The notes: generated by a model not told the origin, from the letters alone. DNA of 41,908 nt from Acinetobacter rongchengensis (GCF_003611475.1 NZ_RAXT01000029.1:1-41908), one strand, 5' to 3'; positions 1 through 8,531 are shown, numbered from the stretch's first letter. Made by a program: numbers and translations.

Positions 1-350
1 CGCTAAACCTTGCCAATCTGCTTTTAAATATTCAATCACCTCTGTTTTGTATAAGCCATTCACCGTTTCAGCCAAAGCATTATCGTATGAATCACCAGTC
101 GTACCGACTGATGCTCGTAAATTTGCTGCTTCTAAACGATTGGTATAACGAATGGAAAGATATTGCACACCTCTGTCGGAATGATGAATCACATTCTTTG
201 GCATGCCTCGATCGTGCAATGCTTGCTCAAGTGCATCGAGCACCATATCTGTATTCATCCGTGTAGATACTTTCCATCCAACAATTGCTCGTGAGAACAC
301 ATCAATAATAAAGGCGGTATAGACCCAGCCTGAGTGAGTTTGAATATACG
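1..350 (-). pseudogene. IS3 transposase OrfB, 3' exon (partial)
   Basis: Translation of the minus strand from about 348 downwards gives the middle and C-terminal part of an IS3-type integrase (rve) domain. It begins YIQTHSGWVYTAFIIDVFSR and contains the second catalytic Asp in HHSDRGVQY and the catalytic Glu in NALAETVNGL. The frame is open to the window edge. It continues the reading of the 2185-2599 fragment if the intron at about 351-2184 is removed: the joined sequence would read D-F-T-Y-I-Q-T across the junction. It is therefore the downstream exon of a split transposase and could be functional only if the intron splices. Confidence 0.85.
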
Positions 351-2184
351 GGTGAGTAGACCAAGGGAATTTCACCCTTAGCCCCTCGCAGAACCGGACG
401 TGAACCTCTCAGCTCATCCGGCTCCCATTATCCAACCGATGGTAAACATCCCATTTTCCAGTGCACAAAGGCATTTGGAAAATCACGCGCAAGTCGCCCT
501 AAGGCATATCTAGCCCGTCTTTTATGACGGGCCAAGTTTTTATACTTACGCCTCATCCAGCGTATAAGATAAGCATTCATGTGTTGCCAGATCGCTGACA
601 TTGCTGAACCATGGAATCGACCATAGTATTGCTGCCAACCTTGAAGAATTGGATTGAATATTGCAGATAAATCACTTAATTCGCGATTACACATCAGATG
701 TAGATGCCATTTCCGAATAGTCTGTCGCATTGTTTTAAGTGCATCACGACTGACTGCAGGAGAGAAATTTACATAAACTCTTTTATACTTGTCCACAGCC
801 TTACGGGGCCTAAACGTGTACCCGAGAAAAGTAAATTGAACATCGGGATATGCTTTACGACGATTAATATCTTGGCAATAAACAATCTTTGTCTTGTCTG
901 GATGCAATTCGAGACCACATTCACGAAATCGTGCATCGATCTTTTGTAAAACAAGTTTGGCTTGAGATAAACTCCGACAATGAATTACGCCATCATCTGC
1001 ATAACGGCAGAATCTTACACTCGCAAGATTCTTGGTAATCCACATATCAAAAGCATAATGCATAAATAAATTCGCCAATAAAGGACTCACAACACCACCT
1101 TGTGGTGTGCCGCGATTCCTTTCTAAAAGATGGCCATTTATGTGTTGCATTGGTGCTTTTAACCAACGTTGCACATATAAAAGAATCCATGGAATTTCAC
1201 AGTGTTTCTTGAGTGCACGCATGAGTAAATCATGGTCGATGTTATCAAAGAGACCTTTGATATCAAATTCCACAACCCAGTCATAATCCCAACTTCGTCT
1301 CCTCACTATCGCAATTGCATCATGGGCAGAACGCCCCGGACGATATCCATATGAGTTTGGATGAAATAATGGATCAATTTTCGGCTCTAATAAGAGCTTA
1401 ACTGCTGTTTGCGCGACTCGATCTGCAACTGTTGGAATACCTAGTATACGCACGCCACCTGACTTCTTTGGAATCGGAACAGCCTTAACTGGCGGTGGAA
1501 AATAACTGCCAGAACAAAGTCGATTCCATAGTTTGTATAGGTTGTTCTTTAAATGCTTTTCGAATTGCTCAATAGATTCATGATCAACGCCTGGAGCGCC
1601 ACCATTCTCTTTGACTTTCTTAAATGCCTCCCAGATTAACGCTTTAGGAATGTTAAATGGTTTGGTCATAAAGTTTTGCTCCTCCTGCTTGCACAGTTGA
1701 CAAATCCGTAGACCTGGATAATGCAACCCCTTCGCTCCATTACCATTACAGTAACTTCAACACTACTACGAGTTGCTCCGCCCCTTGGTGACGCATTGCT
1801 ATTATCAGCCTTGCCTTTTGAGCTTGTGCCTTTCGCTTGACATCGCCACCGAAGGTTCCCGCAGTTCAACGTAAGAGCCTGAATTAGGATCGCGCTGCCT
1901 CTACGCCGGACACCGAATGGCCCGTAAGCAGGTAACGGCCAAACTAATCGCGGGGTAACTTCCATCCCCGGTTTTGATGTCATTTGAGTACTTTCGACAC
2001 TTGAACGGCAGTTCACTGTTGTTCGCCTTCCTAATTCTTACCTGACATCTCTACGATGCCTTTTCCATAACGCTCACGACCGGGACTTTTGATCCAAGCC
2101 GCTTATGGTGGTTTGCTACCTGCTCCTGCAAGCCGATAGCGAGGGGCCATACCCTCATCTCTTACGCCGCTTGCTGCGGCACAC
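351..2184 (-). ncRNA. Group II intron (self-splicing ribozyme and retroelement)
   Basis: The boundaries come from the interrupted IS3 reading frame. On the minus strand the 5' end at about 2184 begins GTGTG, matching the group II GUGYG start. The 3' part holds a classic domain V at about 390-424 (GAGCCGGATGAG, loop, GTTCACGTCCGGTTC), then a domain VI-like stem at about 355-389. Length is about 1.83 kb, with the reverse transcriptase gene inside. Removing 351-2184 restores the orfB frame; the exact 3' nucleotide is uncertain by a few bases, because the end does not read as a clean AY. Confidence 0.85.
428..1669 (-). CDS. ltrA: Group II intron reverse transcriptase/maturase
   Basis: This intron-encoded protein helps splicing of its host RNA and copies it into DNA during retrohoming. 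It has an RT domain with the catalytic motif RYADD (in RFCRYADDGVIHC), the upstream blocks IPKKSGGVRILGIPT and DIKGLFDNIDHD, and RGTPQGGVVSPLLANL. A maturase (domain X) follows around GWQQYYGRFHG. The C-terminus stops soon after domain X with no HNH endonuclease motif, so it is an endonuclease-minus type. I place the start at 1669 (MTKPFNIPKALIW, about 413 aa) because GGAGGAG lies 9 nt upstream; the frame is open back to 1726. Within the family the product appears full length and undamaged. Confidence 0.92.
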   Translation of the reverse strand: MTKPFNIPKALIWEAFKKVKENGGAPGVDHESIEQFEKHLKNNLYKLWNRLCSGSYFPPPVKAVPIPKKSGGVRILGIPTVADRVAQTAVKLLLEPKIDPLFHPNSYGYRPGRSAHDAIAIVRRRSWDYDWVVEFDIKGLFDNIDHDLLMRALKKHCEIPWILLYVQRWLKAPMQHINGHLLERNRGTPQGGVVSPLLANLFMHYAFDMWITKNLASVRFCRYADDGVIHCRSLSQAKLVLQKIDARFRECGLELHPDKTKIVYCQDINRRKAYPDVQFTFLGYTFRPRKAVDKYKRVYVNFSPAVSRDALKTMRQTIRKWHLHLMCNRELSDLSAIFNPILQGWQQYYGRFHGSAMSAIWQHMNAYLIRWMRRKYKNLARHKRRARYALGRLARDFPNAFVHWKMGCLPSVG

Positions 2185-2599
2185 TAAAGTCACTTACCCA
2201 CAGTTGGTCAGGATGATCAGCATTAAAATTACGTTTCACTAAATCATCTGCTCTTTTTTGATCATCTCGGCTGCGGGTAGTTTGTTTGTTCTTACCACGC
2301 CAAACACCTTGTATACCTACCTTCTGCATCAGTCGAGCAACAGTACAACGTGCGATAACATAACCTTCACGTTTCAATTGTTGCCAGACCTTACGCACAC
2401 CATATCGACCTGAACTTTCCTTCCAAATTCGTTTAATTTGTTCAGCATGATGCTCATCATGTAGATCTCGTTTCGCTCGATGTTCTGGATTGTCAGCGAG
2501 ATCTAAAGTTCGGTAATAGGTTGAAGCTGCGATCGGTAAAATCCTACAAATCGCATCAACACCATATAAGTCTTTATTGTTATGAATGAAATCCACCAT
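2162..2599 (-). pseudogene. IS3 transposase OrfB, 5' exon (truncated by intron)
   Basis: This is the N-terminal 140 or so residues of an IS3-family OrfB: an HTH_21-like segment (YGVRKVWQQLKREGYVIARCTVARLMQ), then the start of the rve integrase domain with the first catalytic Asp in QLWVSDF. Reading passes into intron sequence at about 2184 and stops at 2162, so the last few residues (VPQQAA) are intron-encoded. The ATG overlaps the orfA stop by one base (TAATG), the usual IS3 arrangement in which a programmed -1 frameshift makes the OrfAB transposase. Its continuation is at 1-350. Confidence 0.88.
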
Positions 2600-2916
2600 T
2601 ATTTGTGTGGGCGGTCGAGCTCCGCCTGGGCGAAAAAAGCGGCTGCTTTACGTAGAATTTCATTGGCACGCTTTAATTCTTTAATTTCACGTTCCATTTG
2701 CTTCATTTTTTCTTGATCAGATATCTGTTGTACTTTAATAGGATTTTGTTTATCTAAATATTTTTGATACCAAACACGTAGTGTTTCAGGAGTACAGCCA
2801 ATCTTAGGAGCTATTGCTGTGATTGCAGCCCAAGTAGAAGGATAATCTTTTTCGGATTCAATCAATAATTGAACCGCTCTTTCTCTGATTTCAGGGGTAT
2901 ATTTTAATTTTGTCAT
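2599..2916 (-). CDS. IS3-family OrfA (HTH_Tnp_1)
   Basis: This 105-aa protein is the DNA-binding OrfA subunit of the IS3 transposase. The N-terminus (KYTPEIRERAVQLLIESEKD) is the standard HTH_Tnp_1 domain. The C-terminus is a leucine-zipper-like coiled coil (KMKQMEREIKELKRANEILR), followed by the A-rich tail expected just before the frameshift window. It sits between the IS end at 2966 and orfB and appears intact. A diverged relic of the same kind of gene occurs at about 30546-30653 in this window, so related IS3 elements have entered the molecule more than once. Confidence 0.9.
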   Translation of the reverse strand: MTKLKYTPEIRERAVQLLIESEKDYPSTWAAITAIAPKIGCTPETLRVWYQKYLDKQNPIKVQQISDQEKMKQMEREIKELKRANEILRKAAAFFAQAELDRPHK

Positions 2917-2967
2917 CGCGATAGTCTCTCAGAATATTGACTCTCCGACAAACCCGGTACGGTTCAG

Positions 2968-2984
2968 TGTAGCAAGTTGCTACA
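2968..2984. promoter_or_regulatory. 17-bp palindrome, copy 1 (candidate parS)
   Basis: TGTAGCAAGTTGCTACA is a perfect inverted repeat around one central base, flanked by G and C that extend it to 19 bp. It lies between the rep stop codon and the IS3 end. Identical or near-identical copies are at 5010-5026 and 6783-6799, and together they bracket rep, the origin and parAB. A ParB binding site is the simplest reading; this is inference. Confidence 0.6.
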
Positions 2985-2987
2985 CTA

Positions 2988-4160
2988 TCATATAACTTCT
3001 TTTCCAAATATTTCATTCAATCGTTTTCTATTTTCTTTTACAAAATTTGGATTATTTTTTAATTTATATTTCATTTCTTTCTTAAATTCACTCATTGAAC
3101 TGCCAGCTACAGCAAAATCCATTTGGAACATAATATCATTAACTATCACATTTGCTTGAGATTCAGTTAAGCACCCTTCTGTCTTAAACCACTTACTAAA
3201 CTGTTTATAATTTGGGTCGTTCGCATAGATGTACCAAGACCTTACGGTCATATCGAACTTCGCACCTAATTCTTTAACAAGCGCATTATCATCAAAATTG
3301 ACATCTAAATAGATTTGAGTCTTATCATTAGTATTAGATACAACAACTTCAGTGGCATGCCTATTAAGAATTTTAAATCGAACTCCGACAATAGGTCGAC
3401 CTTTCTTGATGGTATCGTATTCTAATTGAAGACTAGTCCTTTCATTAATTTCTTCAATAATTTTGTCTAAAACGTATCGTCTAAAATCAACCCAACGATC
3501 GTATTTTTTCTCCCCAATATCAATTAATGCTTTGATATTCTCAAGTGAAAGTTCAACCTCATAAGAATCTTGATTAGCATACTTAAATTCATTTTTGATA
3601 AAGTATGAATACAAACTCATACTGGTGACAGAGTCCAAAGCAAATAAATCTTTCAATTGATAGGTTGTAAAATTTCCATTTGCTAAACGAGTAAAATATG
3701 GAAGTACTTCACTGGTGAAACGTATCTGCAAAGCATTTTTAGCATCATCTTCCCAACGGAGTTCACGAATAATTGGTACTACTGAGTGTACTTTTTTAAC
3801 TTTACGCTTATTATCATCCACGGACTCTTCAATTACAAAATGGGCTACTCGTGATGATAATTCTTTATAAATACGATCAATAGCAACATTAATGGAATTC
3901 TTTTTATCTAATCCTAATAGTTCGCCTAAATCATCTTTATGCAAATATATATAAGTTTGCTCTGTAATTTCACGATCTTGATTATTCTTTTCACCATAAT
4001 TCGCAACAGCCATCGCATAAAGTAGAGCTTTATACTCATTAGATGATAATTCAATTGGTCTAATCAGACGGTTACTAGTGCTAACTACTCCATTATGTCG
4101 AATATTACCAATACAATAAGGTAGATGTTCTAATTCTTCTGGTTCGTTGTGATTGCTCAT
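2988..4160 (-). CDS. repB: Plasmid replication initiator (Rep_3/RepB family)
   Basis: The 390-aa protein has the two winged-helix organisation of Rep_3 initiators. The first domain covers roughly residues 30-150 (NRLIRPIELSSNEYKALLYAM), and the second contains the conserved block TSMSLYSYFIKNEF near residue 185 and YDRWVDFRRYVLDKIIEEIN around 220-240. It would bind the iterons beside it to open the origin and recruit host DnaA/DnaB. The C-terminal 100 or so residues (from about 280) extend past the usual core. The gene reads away from the iteron region, and inverted iteron-like copies just upstream (about 4161-4301) could let Rep repress itself. Start ATG at 4160. Confidence 0.88.
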   Translation of the reverse strand: MSNHNEPEELEHLPYCIGNIRHNGVVSTSNRLIRPIELSSNEYKALLYAMAVANYGEKNNQDREITEQTYIYLHKDDLGELLGLDKKNSINVAIDRIYKELSSRVAHFVIEESVDDNKRKVKKVHSVVPIIRELRWEDDAKNALQIRFTSEVLPYFTRLANGNFTTYQLKDLFALDSVTSMSLYSYFIKNEFKYANQDSYEVELSLENIKALIDIGEKKYDRWVDFRRYVLDKIIEEINERTSLQLEYDTIKKGRPIVGVRFKILNRHATEVVVSNTNDKTQIYLDVNFDDNALVKELGAKFDMTVRSWYIYANDPNYKQFSKWFKTEGCLTESQANVIVNDIMFQMDFAVAGSSMSEFKKEMKYKLKNNPNFVKENRKRLNEIFGKEVI

Positions 4161-4560
4161 AAGTGGAAAGATTAAAATATTTTCTACATGTTATACACAA
4201 AAGTGGAAGAAGATGCAAACCGCTCACTATTTTCTCTTCCTTACATTAAATTAACTCAGTTTATGCCCATCAAACACCTTAAGAGTGGAAGAAGTGTCAC
4301 TATTAAAGTGCAATTTTGATACTATTTAGTCTTATGGTGGAATTAATATAAAATTAAACACTTTTAAGTGACAATTCTTCCACCTTTGATAATTCATCCG
4401 TATCGCTAAAGCAATCAATTTGAAAATAGGAATAGCCTACAGCACCACTAAAGTGGAATTAATCAACACATATTCCACTGTTAAAGTGACAAGCCTTCCA
4501 CCATTCCGATATTCTTGACTATTAAACATCATGTTATCAATTAAATTTTATACAAATAGT

Positions 4561-4569
4561 TTATCCACA
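4561..4569 (+). promoter_or_regulatory. DnaA box
   Basis: TTATCCACA matches the consensus DnaA recognition 9-mer exactly. It lies 120 bp before the iteron array, where host DnaA would help open the origin. Confidence 0.65.
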
Positions 4570-4690
4570 GAATAAAAAACATCTAATGACAAGTCTTCCA
4601 CCTTTATTTCAATAAAAACAAACTTATCAACATCACAAGCAGTTGAATTATATTGTTTTAAATTAAAAAATCCACATTAAAATAAATCAC

Positions 4691-4840
4691 AATGACAAGT
4701 CTTCCACCATAGTGACAAACCTTCCACTTATCGGTGACAGACCTTCCACTTATTAGTGACAAACCTTCCACTTAAAGGTGACAGGGCTTCCACTTATCAA
4801 TGACAGGTCTTCCACTTATTAGTGACACGCCTTCCACTTT
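4691..4840 (+). repeat. Iteron array, seven direct repeats of about 22 bp
   Basis: Seven units share the core TGACARRYCTTCCACTTAT, starting at 4693, 4713, 4735, 4757, 4779, 4801 and 4823. Spacing is 22 bp except for the first interval (20 bp), so Rep monomers would bind one face of the helix, two turns apart. Variation is confined to two purines after TGACA and the spacer. Iterons of this type are bound by Rep_3 initiators and set copy number. Confidence 0.93.
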
Positions 4841-4970
4841 AAAAATTCTATCTATTTGTTTTTAAAAAAATAAAATTTGTCTAATTATAATTAACTAATT
4901 AATACTAATTAATACTAATTAAAATTAGCTAGCTATATTTTTAAAAAAAGTTAAGAAATGTTTTTTCCAC

Positions 4971-4990
4971 ATCTTTTGAATTCAAAAGAT
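4971..4990. promoter_or_regulatory. Perfect 20-bp palindrome upstream of parA
   Basis: ATCTTTTGAATTCAAAAGAT is a perfect inverted repeat with no spacer, in the AT-rich leader between the origin and parA. Its position suggests an operator or part of the parAB promoter; no protein can be assigned from sequence alone. Confidence 0.5.
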
Positions 4991-5009
4991 AAAAATATGA
5001 CAAAGGAAC

Positions 5010-5026
5010 TGTAGCAAGTTGCTACA
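5010..5026. promoter_or_regulatory. 17-bp palindrome, copy 2 (candidate parS / parAB operator)
   Basis: TGTAGCAAGTTGCTACA is identical to the copy at 2968-2984. It lies 47 bp upstream of the parA start codon, where ParB (or ParA) binding could both mark the centromere and repress parAB. Confidence 0.6.
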
Positions 5027-5073
5027 AATATCTTTATATTAAATGAAATCAAAGTAAATTCCTTAAGACAAAT

Positions 5074-5850
5074 ATGTCAACTAAAATCATTGCTGTAGCT
5101 AATCATAAAGGTGGTTGCGGGAAAACAACTACTGTAGTACATCTTGCTTCAGAACTTGCTGAATTAGGAAATAAGGTCTTAGTAATTGATCTGGATCCAC
5201 AAGCAAATGCAAGTTTACATATAGGATTAAGACACCCTAGCGAAGTTGAAACTACATCAGCGGAATTACTCATTGGTGATATAAGTTTATTATCAGAAGC
5301 ATTAGAAGAAGAAACAAAATTTAAAAATGTTTCCTTAATATATGGCTCATTAACTCTTGGTAAAACTGAAGATCAATTGAAAGATGATGCACCAAGACCA
5401 ACCGAGGAACTTTCAAATAAATTGGAAATTCTAGAAGGATTATATGACTACATTCTTATTGATTGCCCTCCGAGCTTAAAATTATTAACTAGCAATGCTT
5501 TAGCCGCTTCGACACATGTTATTGTTCCAATTGAATCTGGTTCACAATACGGTCTCTATGGTGTTACTGATTTAATTAATCATTTAAGTAAAATTAGAAG
5601 AGTTAACCCTGAGTTAGAACTCTTAGGTGCTTTATTAATTAAACATGATGAGCGTCAGAATGTATGTAAATTAATAAAAGATGAAGCATTTAATCAAGTT
5701 GGAGAATTATTGCATACCACAATTCCAATGAGCACTAAAGTTAATCAAGCTGCAATTTTGCAACAACCTTTATTATCTGTTGATAAAAACTCAAAAGTTC
5801 GAAAAGCTTTTGAAACTTTAGCACAAGAAATTGTTCAGCGTGTCGGATAA
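5074..5850 (+). CDS. parA: ParA partition ATPase
   Basis: This deviant-Walker ATPase moves plasmid copies apart by forming nucleoid-bound gradients stimulated by ParB. The N-terminus carries the deviant Walker A motif KGGCGKTT at residues 12-19, Walker A' at LVIDLDPQANAS (about 38-49), and Walker B at YILIDCPPS (about 127-135). At 258 aa it lacks the N-terminal helix-turn-helix of large P1-type ParA proteins, so repression of the operon probably falls to ParB or another factor. It is followed after 18 bp by parB, and a candidate parS lies upstream. Confidence 0.93.
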   Translation: MSTKIIAVANHKGGCGKTTTVVHLASELAELGNKVLVIDLDPQANASLHIGLRHPSEVETTSAELLIGDISLLSEALEEETKFKNVSLIYGSLTLGKTEDQLKDDAPRPTEELSNKLEILEGLYDYILIDCPPSLKLLTSNALAASTHVIVPIESGSQYGLYGVTDLINHLSKIRRVNPELELLGALLIKHDERQNVCKLIKDEAFNQVGELLHTTIPMSTKVNQAAILQQPLLSVDKNSKVRKAFETLAQEIVQRVG

Positions 5851-5868
5851 TATAATTCTGGAAATACT

Positions 5869-6768
5869 ATGGTAAGTAATAAAGAGCTATTGGCTAAACG
5901 TCTTCAGCAAAATACTCAAAAGCATCAACATGCCCAAAAGGAGCATATTAACGATGTCAAAGAGCTAAGACGTAATGTACAAATTACAGATATTCAGGCT
6001 AGCCCTAACCAGCCTCGAAAACTCTTTAATCAACAAGATATTGAAGATTTAGCAGCATCAATTGAGGAAATTGGGCTATTACAACCAATTGCAGTTCGTA
6101 GAATAAATGATAAATATGAGTTGATTGCTGGTGAAAGACGATTGAAAGCCCACCAATTTCTCAATAAGAACACCATTGAAGTAATCATTATTGATGCATC
6201 GGATGAAGAAGTTGCTTTATTAACATTAGCTGAAAATTTAAAGCGAGAAGATCTGACAGATTATGAAATATATGTTGGATTAACTTCTTTGGATGAAAAA
6301 TTAAAAAAAAATAAGCAGAAGTTAGCAAAGTCATTAGGTATGAATCGTGAAGATATGTATAAATATTTATCTTTTGAAAAATTACCTGGAGAGTTGATTG
6401 AAGATTTGGAAAAACAGCCGTCATTATTAGCACGGACCGCTGCTACAGCAGTGAAAAAATTTCTATCAGATCATGAAGAAAACCATGAAAATGCTAAAGA
6501 AGCATTATTTGAAGCATGGTCAAAATTGCTTAAAAAAGAAGTTGAACAGACAAAACTGGCATCACTAGCTGAAAAAATCTTTAAGTCAAGAGAAACGAAA
6601 GAAGTAATTCAAACTTCAATTGTACATAAAATTGAATATGATGGGAAAGTTGCTGGTAATATCAAATTTGACCATAATACATTAAAGGTATCTTTAAAAA
6701 TCGGACAATTTGATGATCAAAATTTACAAGAATTAGAAGCTTTCCTAAAAAGAATGTTAGAAAAATAA
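5869..6768 (+). CDS. parB: ParB partition protein (CTPase, centromere binding)
   Basis: This 299-aa ParB has the N-terminal ParB/Srx domain with the CTP-binding signature GERRLKA near residue 89, preceded by SPNQPRKLFNQQDIEDLAASI. A central HTH region follows (QKLAKSLGMNREDMYKYLSFEKLP, about 150-175), then a C-terminal dimerisation segment. It should load at parS as a clamp and stimulate ParA. It is the second gene of the par operon, and a palindrome with T-tract follows it at once. The coding sequence is very A-rich, like rep and parA. Confidence 0.92.
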   Translation: MVSNKELLAKRLQQNTQKHQHAQKEHINDVKELRRNVQITDIQASPNQPRKLFNQQDIEDLAASIEEIGLLQPIAVRRINDKYELIAGERRLKAHQFLNKNTIEVIIIDASDEEVALLTLAENLKREDLTDYEIYVGLTSLDEKLKKNKQKLAKSLGMNREDMYKYLSFEKLPGELIEDLEKQPSLLARTAATAVKKFLSDHEENHENAKEALFEAWSKLLKKEVEQTKLASLAEKIFKSRETKEVIQTSIVHKIEYDGKVAGNIKFDHNTLKVSLKIGQFDDQNLQELEAFLKRMLEK

Positions 6769-6775
6769 AGTAAAA

Positions 6776-6807
6776 AAAATAGTGTAGCAACTTGCTACAC
6801 TATTTTT
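6776..6807 (+). terminator. parB terminator overlapping palindrome copy 3
   Basis: The sequence AAAAATAGTGTAGCAA, C, TTGCTACACTATTTTT is a near-perfect hairpin ending in a T run eight bases after the parB stop. Its core at 6783-6799 is the third copy of the 17-bp palindrome (central base C instead of G). It may therefore act both as a parS-like site and as an intrinsic terminator. Confidence 0.7.
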
Positions 6808-6844
6808 TGCAATTAGGAAAATTTATATAAGTAGTCATAATAAT

Positions 6845-6882
6845 ATTTTCATAAATTTGTCATTTAAATTGAATATTTAAAG
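6845..6882 (+). promoter_or_regulatory. Candidate PhoB box upstream of the first alkaline phosphatase
   Basis: TTTTCATAAAT, TTGTCATTTAA and ATTGAATATTT form three units whose TCAT/TCAT/GAAT cores start at 6849, 6860 and 6871, exactly 11 bp apart. This is the spacing of PhoB half-sites (TGTCAT-type). The box lies about 40-70 bp before the ATG at 6918. The match to consensus is partial, so this is a candidate only. Confidence 0.45.
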
Positions 6883-6917
6883 CGTATTTTTCGACCATCC
6901 TAAGATGAGTCGATGCA

Positions 6918-8516
6918 ATGCTTTGGCATAAGAAAAAATTTAATAAAAAATTAATGAGTTTGGCATGCTGTAGTTTGGGCACAGTTATTTTGATGGGCTG
7001 TCAAAGTCCTGCTTTAGTTCAATCAACTTCTACTTCAGTACAACCATCAAAACAGCCTCAACGTGTGGTTTTTTTCTTGGGAGATGGAATGGGTATCACG
7101 ACACTAACAGCTGCACGAATCTATGCTGTTGGTGAAGACGGGCAACTGCCGATAGATCAACTTCCAGAGTCAGCATTTGTTCGTACTTTCTCAGAAGATG
7201 CACAGGTTACAGATAGCGCACCATCGATGGGTGCTTATATGACAGGTGTAAAAATGAAAAATGAAGTGATATCCATGCAGACTGGAACAATTGCAGTAGA
7301 ACCAGATCAGGCTGGAAACCATCAATGTGGAACCAATCCTCAGAACCAGAATAAGCAAGACACCCAAACTTTACTTGAATTGGCCAAGGCACAAGGTTGG
7401 GGTACAGGTGTAGTCACGACAACTCGCATTACGCATGCTACACCAGCATCGACTTATGCCCATATTTGTCATCGTGATGCTGAAAATGACATAGCATCCC
7501 AATTAGTACCAAGTTCGCAAGGTGATACCTATCAGCGTTATAACGTCAAATTAAAAGATGGGGTTGATGTGATTCTAGGCGGGGGTAAGCGTCAATTTCT
7601 GCCGAAAGATCAAGGGGGAGAACGGATAGACCAACGGAATTTGATCGCAGAAATGCAACAAGCAGGCTATCGAGTGGTCTATGATCAAACTCAACTCTCC
7701 CAGATGAAGTTAGGAAAGAATGAAAAATTATTGGGTTTGTTTAATACTAGCCATTTAAATTATGACTTAGATCGAACCAAAAAAAACTTGCCTGAACCTA
7801 GTTTAAAGCAAATGACGTTGGCCGCTTTGGACATTCTAACCCCAAATAAAAATGGTTTTTTCCTGATGGTTGAAGGGGGACGTATAGACCATGCTTTACA
7901 TGACACCAATGCTAAGCGTGCATTACAGGATACAATTGCCCTAAACGAGGCTTTGGATGCAACCATTAAAAAACTTCGACAAAGTGACCCTGAATTAAAA
8001 AATACCTTGATTGTGATAACTGCAGATCATGATCACACTCTATTTTTAAATGGCTATGCCAAGCGTACTGGAAAATATGTACAAGGTCAGGAAACCAGTG
8101 TACTAGGTTTGGTTAAAAACTATGATCGTGCGGGTTTTGCCAAAGATATTCATGGACAACCTTATCCGATTATTGGTTTTGGTACGGGCAAAAAGCGTCC
8201 GACTCAAAATCGGATGGATGACCTAGTAATCAATTTGAAAGACAGTGATATCTGTCATCCAGTACAGGGTCCACAACCTAAACAAGGTGAGAAATATAGT
8301 TTTACTTATACTTTGAGTGAAACTGGCTGGTGTACGGGTGCTGCTGCAGATGACTTCCAGCAAGAAGCCGTGATTCAGACAGGTTTTAAAGATAAAGAAA
8401 CACATGGTGGGGCTGATGTTTTCTTAGGTGCCATAGGGCAGGGAGCAGAGCAATTCTCGGGTAGCTTAGAGAATGTTGAAGTGAACCATCTGATTCGCAA
8501 GATTACAGGCTTATAA
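6918..8516 (+). CDS. phoA: Alkaline phosphatase, PhoA superfamily, predicted lipoprotein
   Basis: This is a Zn/Mg-dependent phosphomonoesterase that releases phosphate from organic esters. The N-terminus has a type II signal peptide ending in the lipobox LMGC, with the lipidated Cys at residue 28. The fold signatures appear in order: LGDGMG (metal Asp 56), the nucleophile loop VTDSAPS (Ser 100), EGGRIDHALH (about 316-325), TADHDH (about 368-373) and THGGADV (about 494-500). At 532 aa it is longer than E. coli PhoA (471 aa), with additional loops. A PhoB-like box lies upstream. A second, diverged phosphatase follows 15 bp later, so the two are probably co-transcribed. Confidence 0.9.
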   Translation: MLWHKKKFNKKLMSLACCSLGTVILMGCQSPALVQSTSTSVQPSKQPQRVVFFLGDGMGITTLTAARIYAVGEDGQLPIDQLPESAFVRTFSEDAQVTDSAPSMGAYMTGVKMKNEVISMQTGTIAVEPDQAGNHQCGTNPQNQNKQDTQTLLELAKAQGWGTGVVTTTRITHATPASTYAHICHRDAENDIASQLVPSSQGDTYQRYNVKLKDGVDVILGGGKRQFLPKDQGGERIDQRNLIAEMQQAGYRVVYDQTQLSQMKLGKNEKLLGLFNTSHLNYDLDRTKKNLPEPSLKQMTLAALDILTPNKNGFFLMVEGGRIDHALHDTNAKRALQDTIALNEALDATIKKLRQSDPELKNTLIVITADHDHTLFLNGYAKRTGKYVQGQETSVLGLVKNYDRAGFAKDIHGQPYPIIGFGTGKKRPTQNRMDDLVINLKDSDICHPVQGPQPKQGEKYSFTYTLSETGWCTGAAADDFQQEAVIQTGFKDKETHGGADVFLGAIGQGAEQFSGSLENVEVNHLIRKITGL

Positions 8517-8531
8517 GTAGAGGGATATCCA

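Larger units (their letters stand above)
1..2966 (-). mobile_element. IS3-family insertion sequence, partial, interrupted by a group II intron
   Basis: The element reads on the minus strand as orfA (2599-2916), the 5' part of orfB (2185-2599), a group II intron, then the 3' part of orfB (1-350), which runs off the window. The outer end is at about 2966, where the minus strand begins TGAACCGTACCGGGTTTGTC, a typical IS3-type terminal repeat starting with TG. The other terminal repeat and the target duplication lie outside the window. The inserted end sits directly against a 17-bp palindrome at the replication module border, so the IS landed at the very edge of the rep transcript. Confidence 0.85.
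4161..5073. other. Plasmid replication origin region (iterons, DnaA box, AT-rich stretch)
   Basis: This 0.9-kb gap between divergent rep and parA holds no gene. It contains a tandem iteron array (4691-4840), scattered direct copies of the iteron core at about 4369, 4487 and 4587, an inverted copy at about 4284-4301 and a half-copy near 4201. There is also a perfect consensus DnaA box TTATCCACA at 4561-4569. An AT-rich segment at 4845-4960 has repeated TTAATACTAA units, suitable for melting. Together these are what an iteron-controlled theta origin needs. Confidence 0.85.

Noticed and set aside
1666..2016. 116-codon open frame inside the group II intron
   Set aside because: It overlaps the structured ribozyme domains I-IV and shows no coding features.
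4691..4840. CRISPR array
   Set aside because: The repeats are contiguous with very short spacers and lie in the rep leader; they are iterons.
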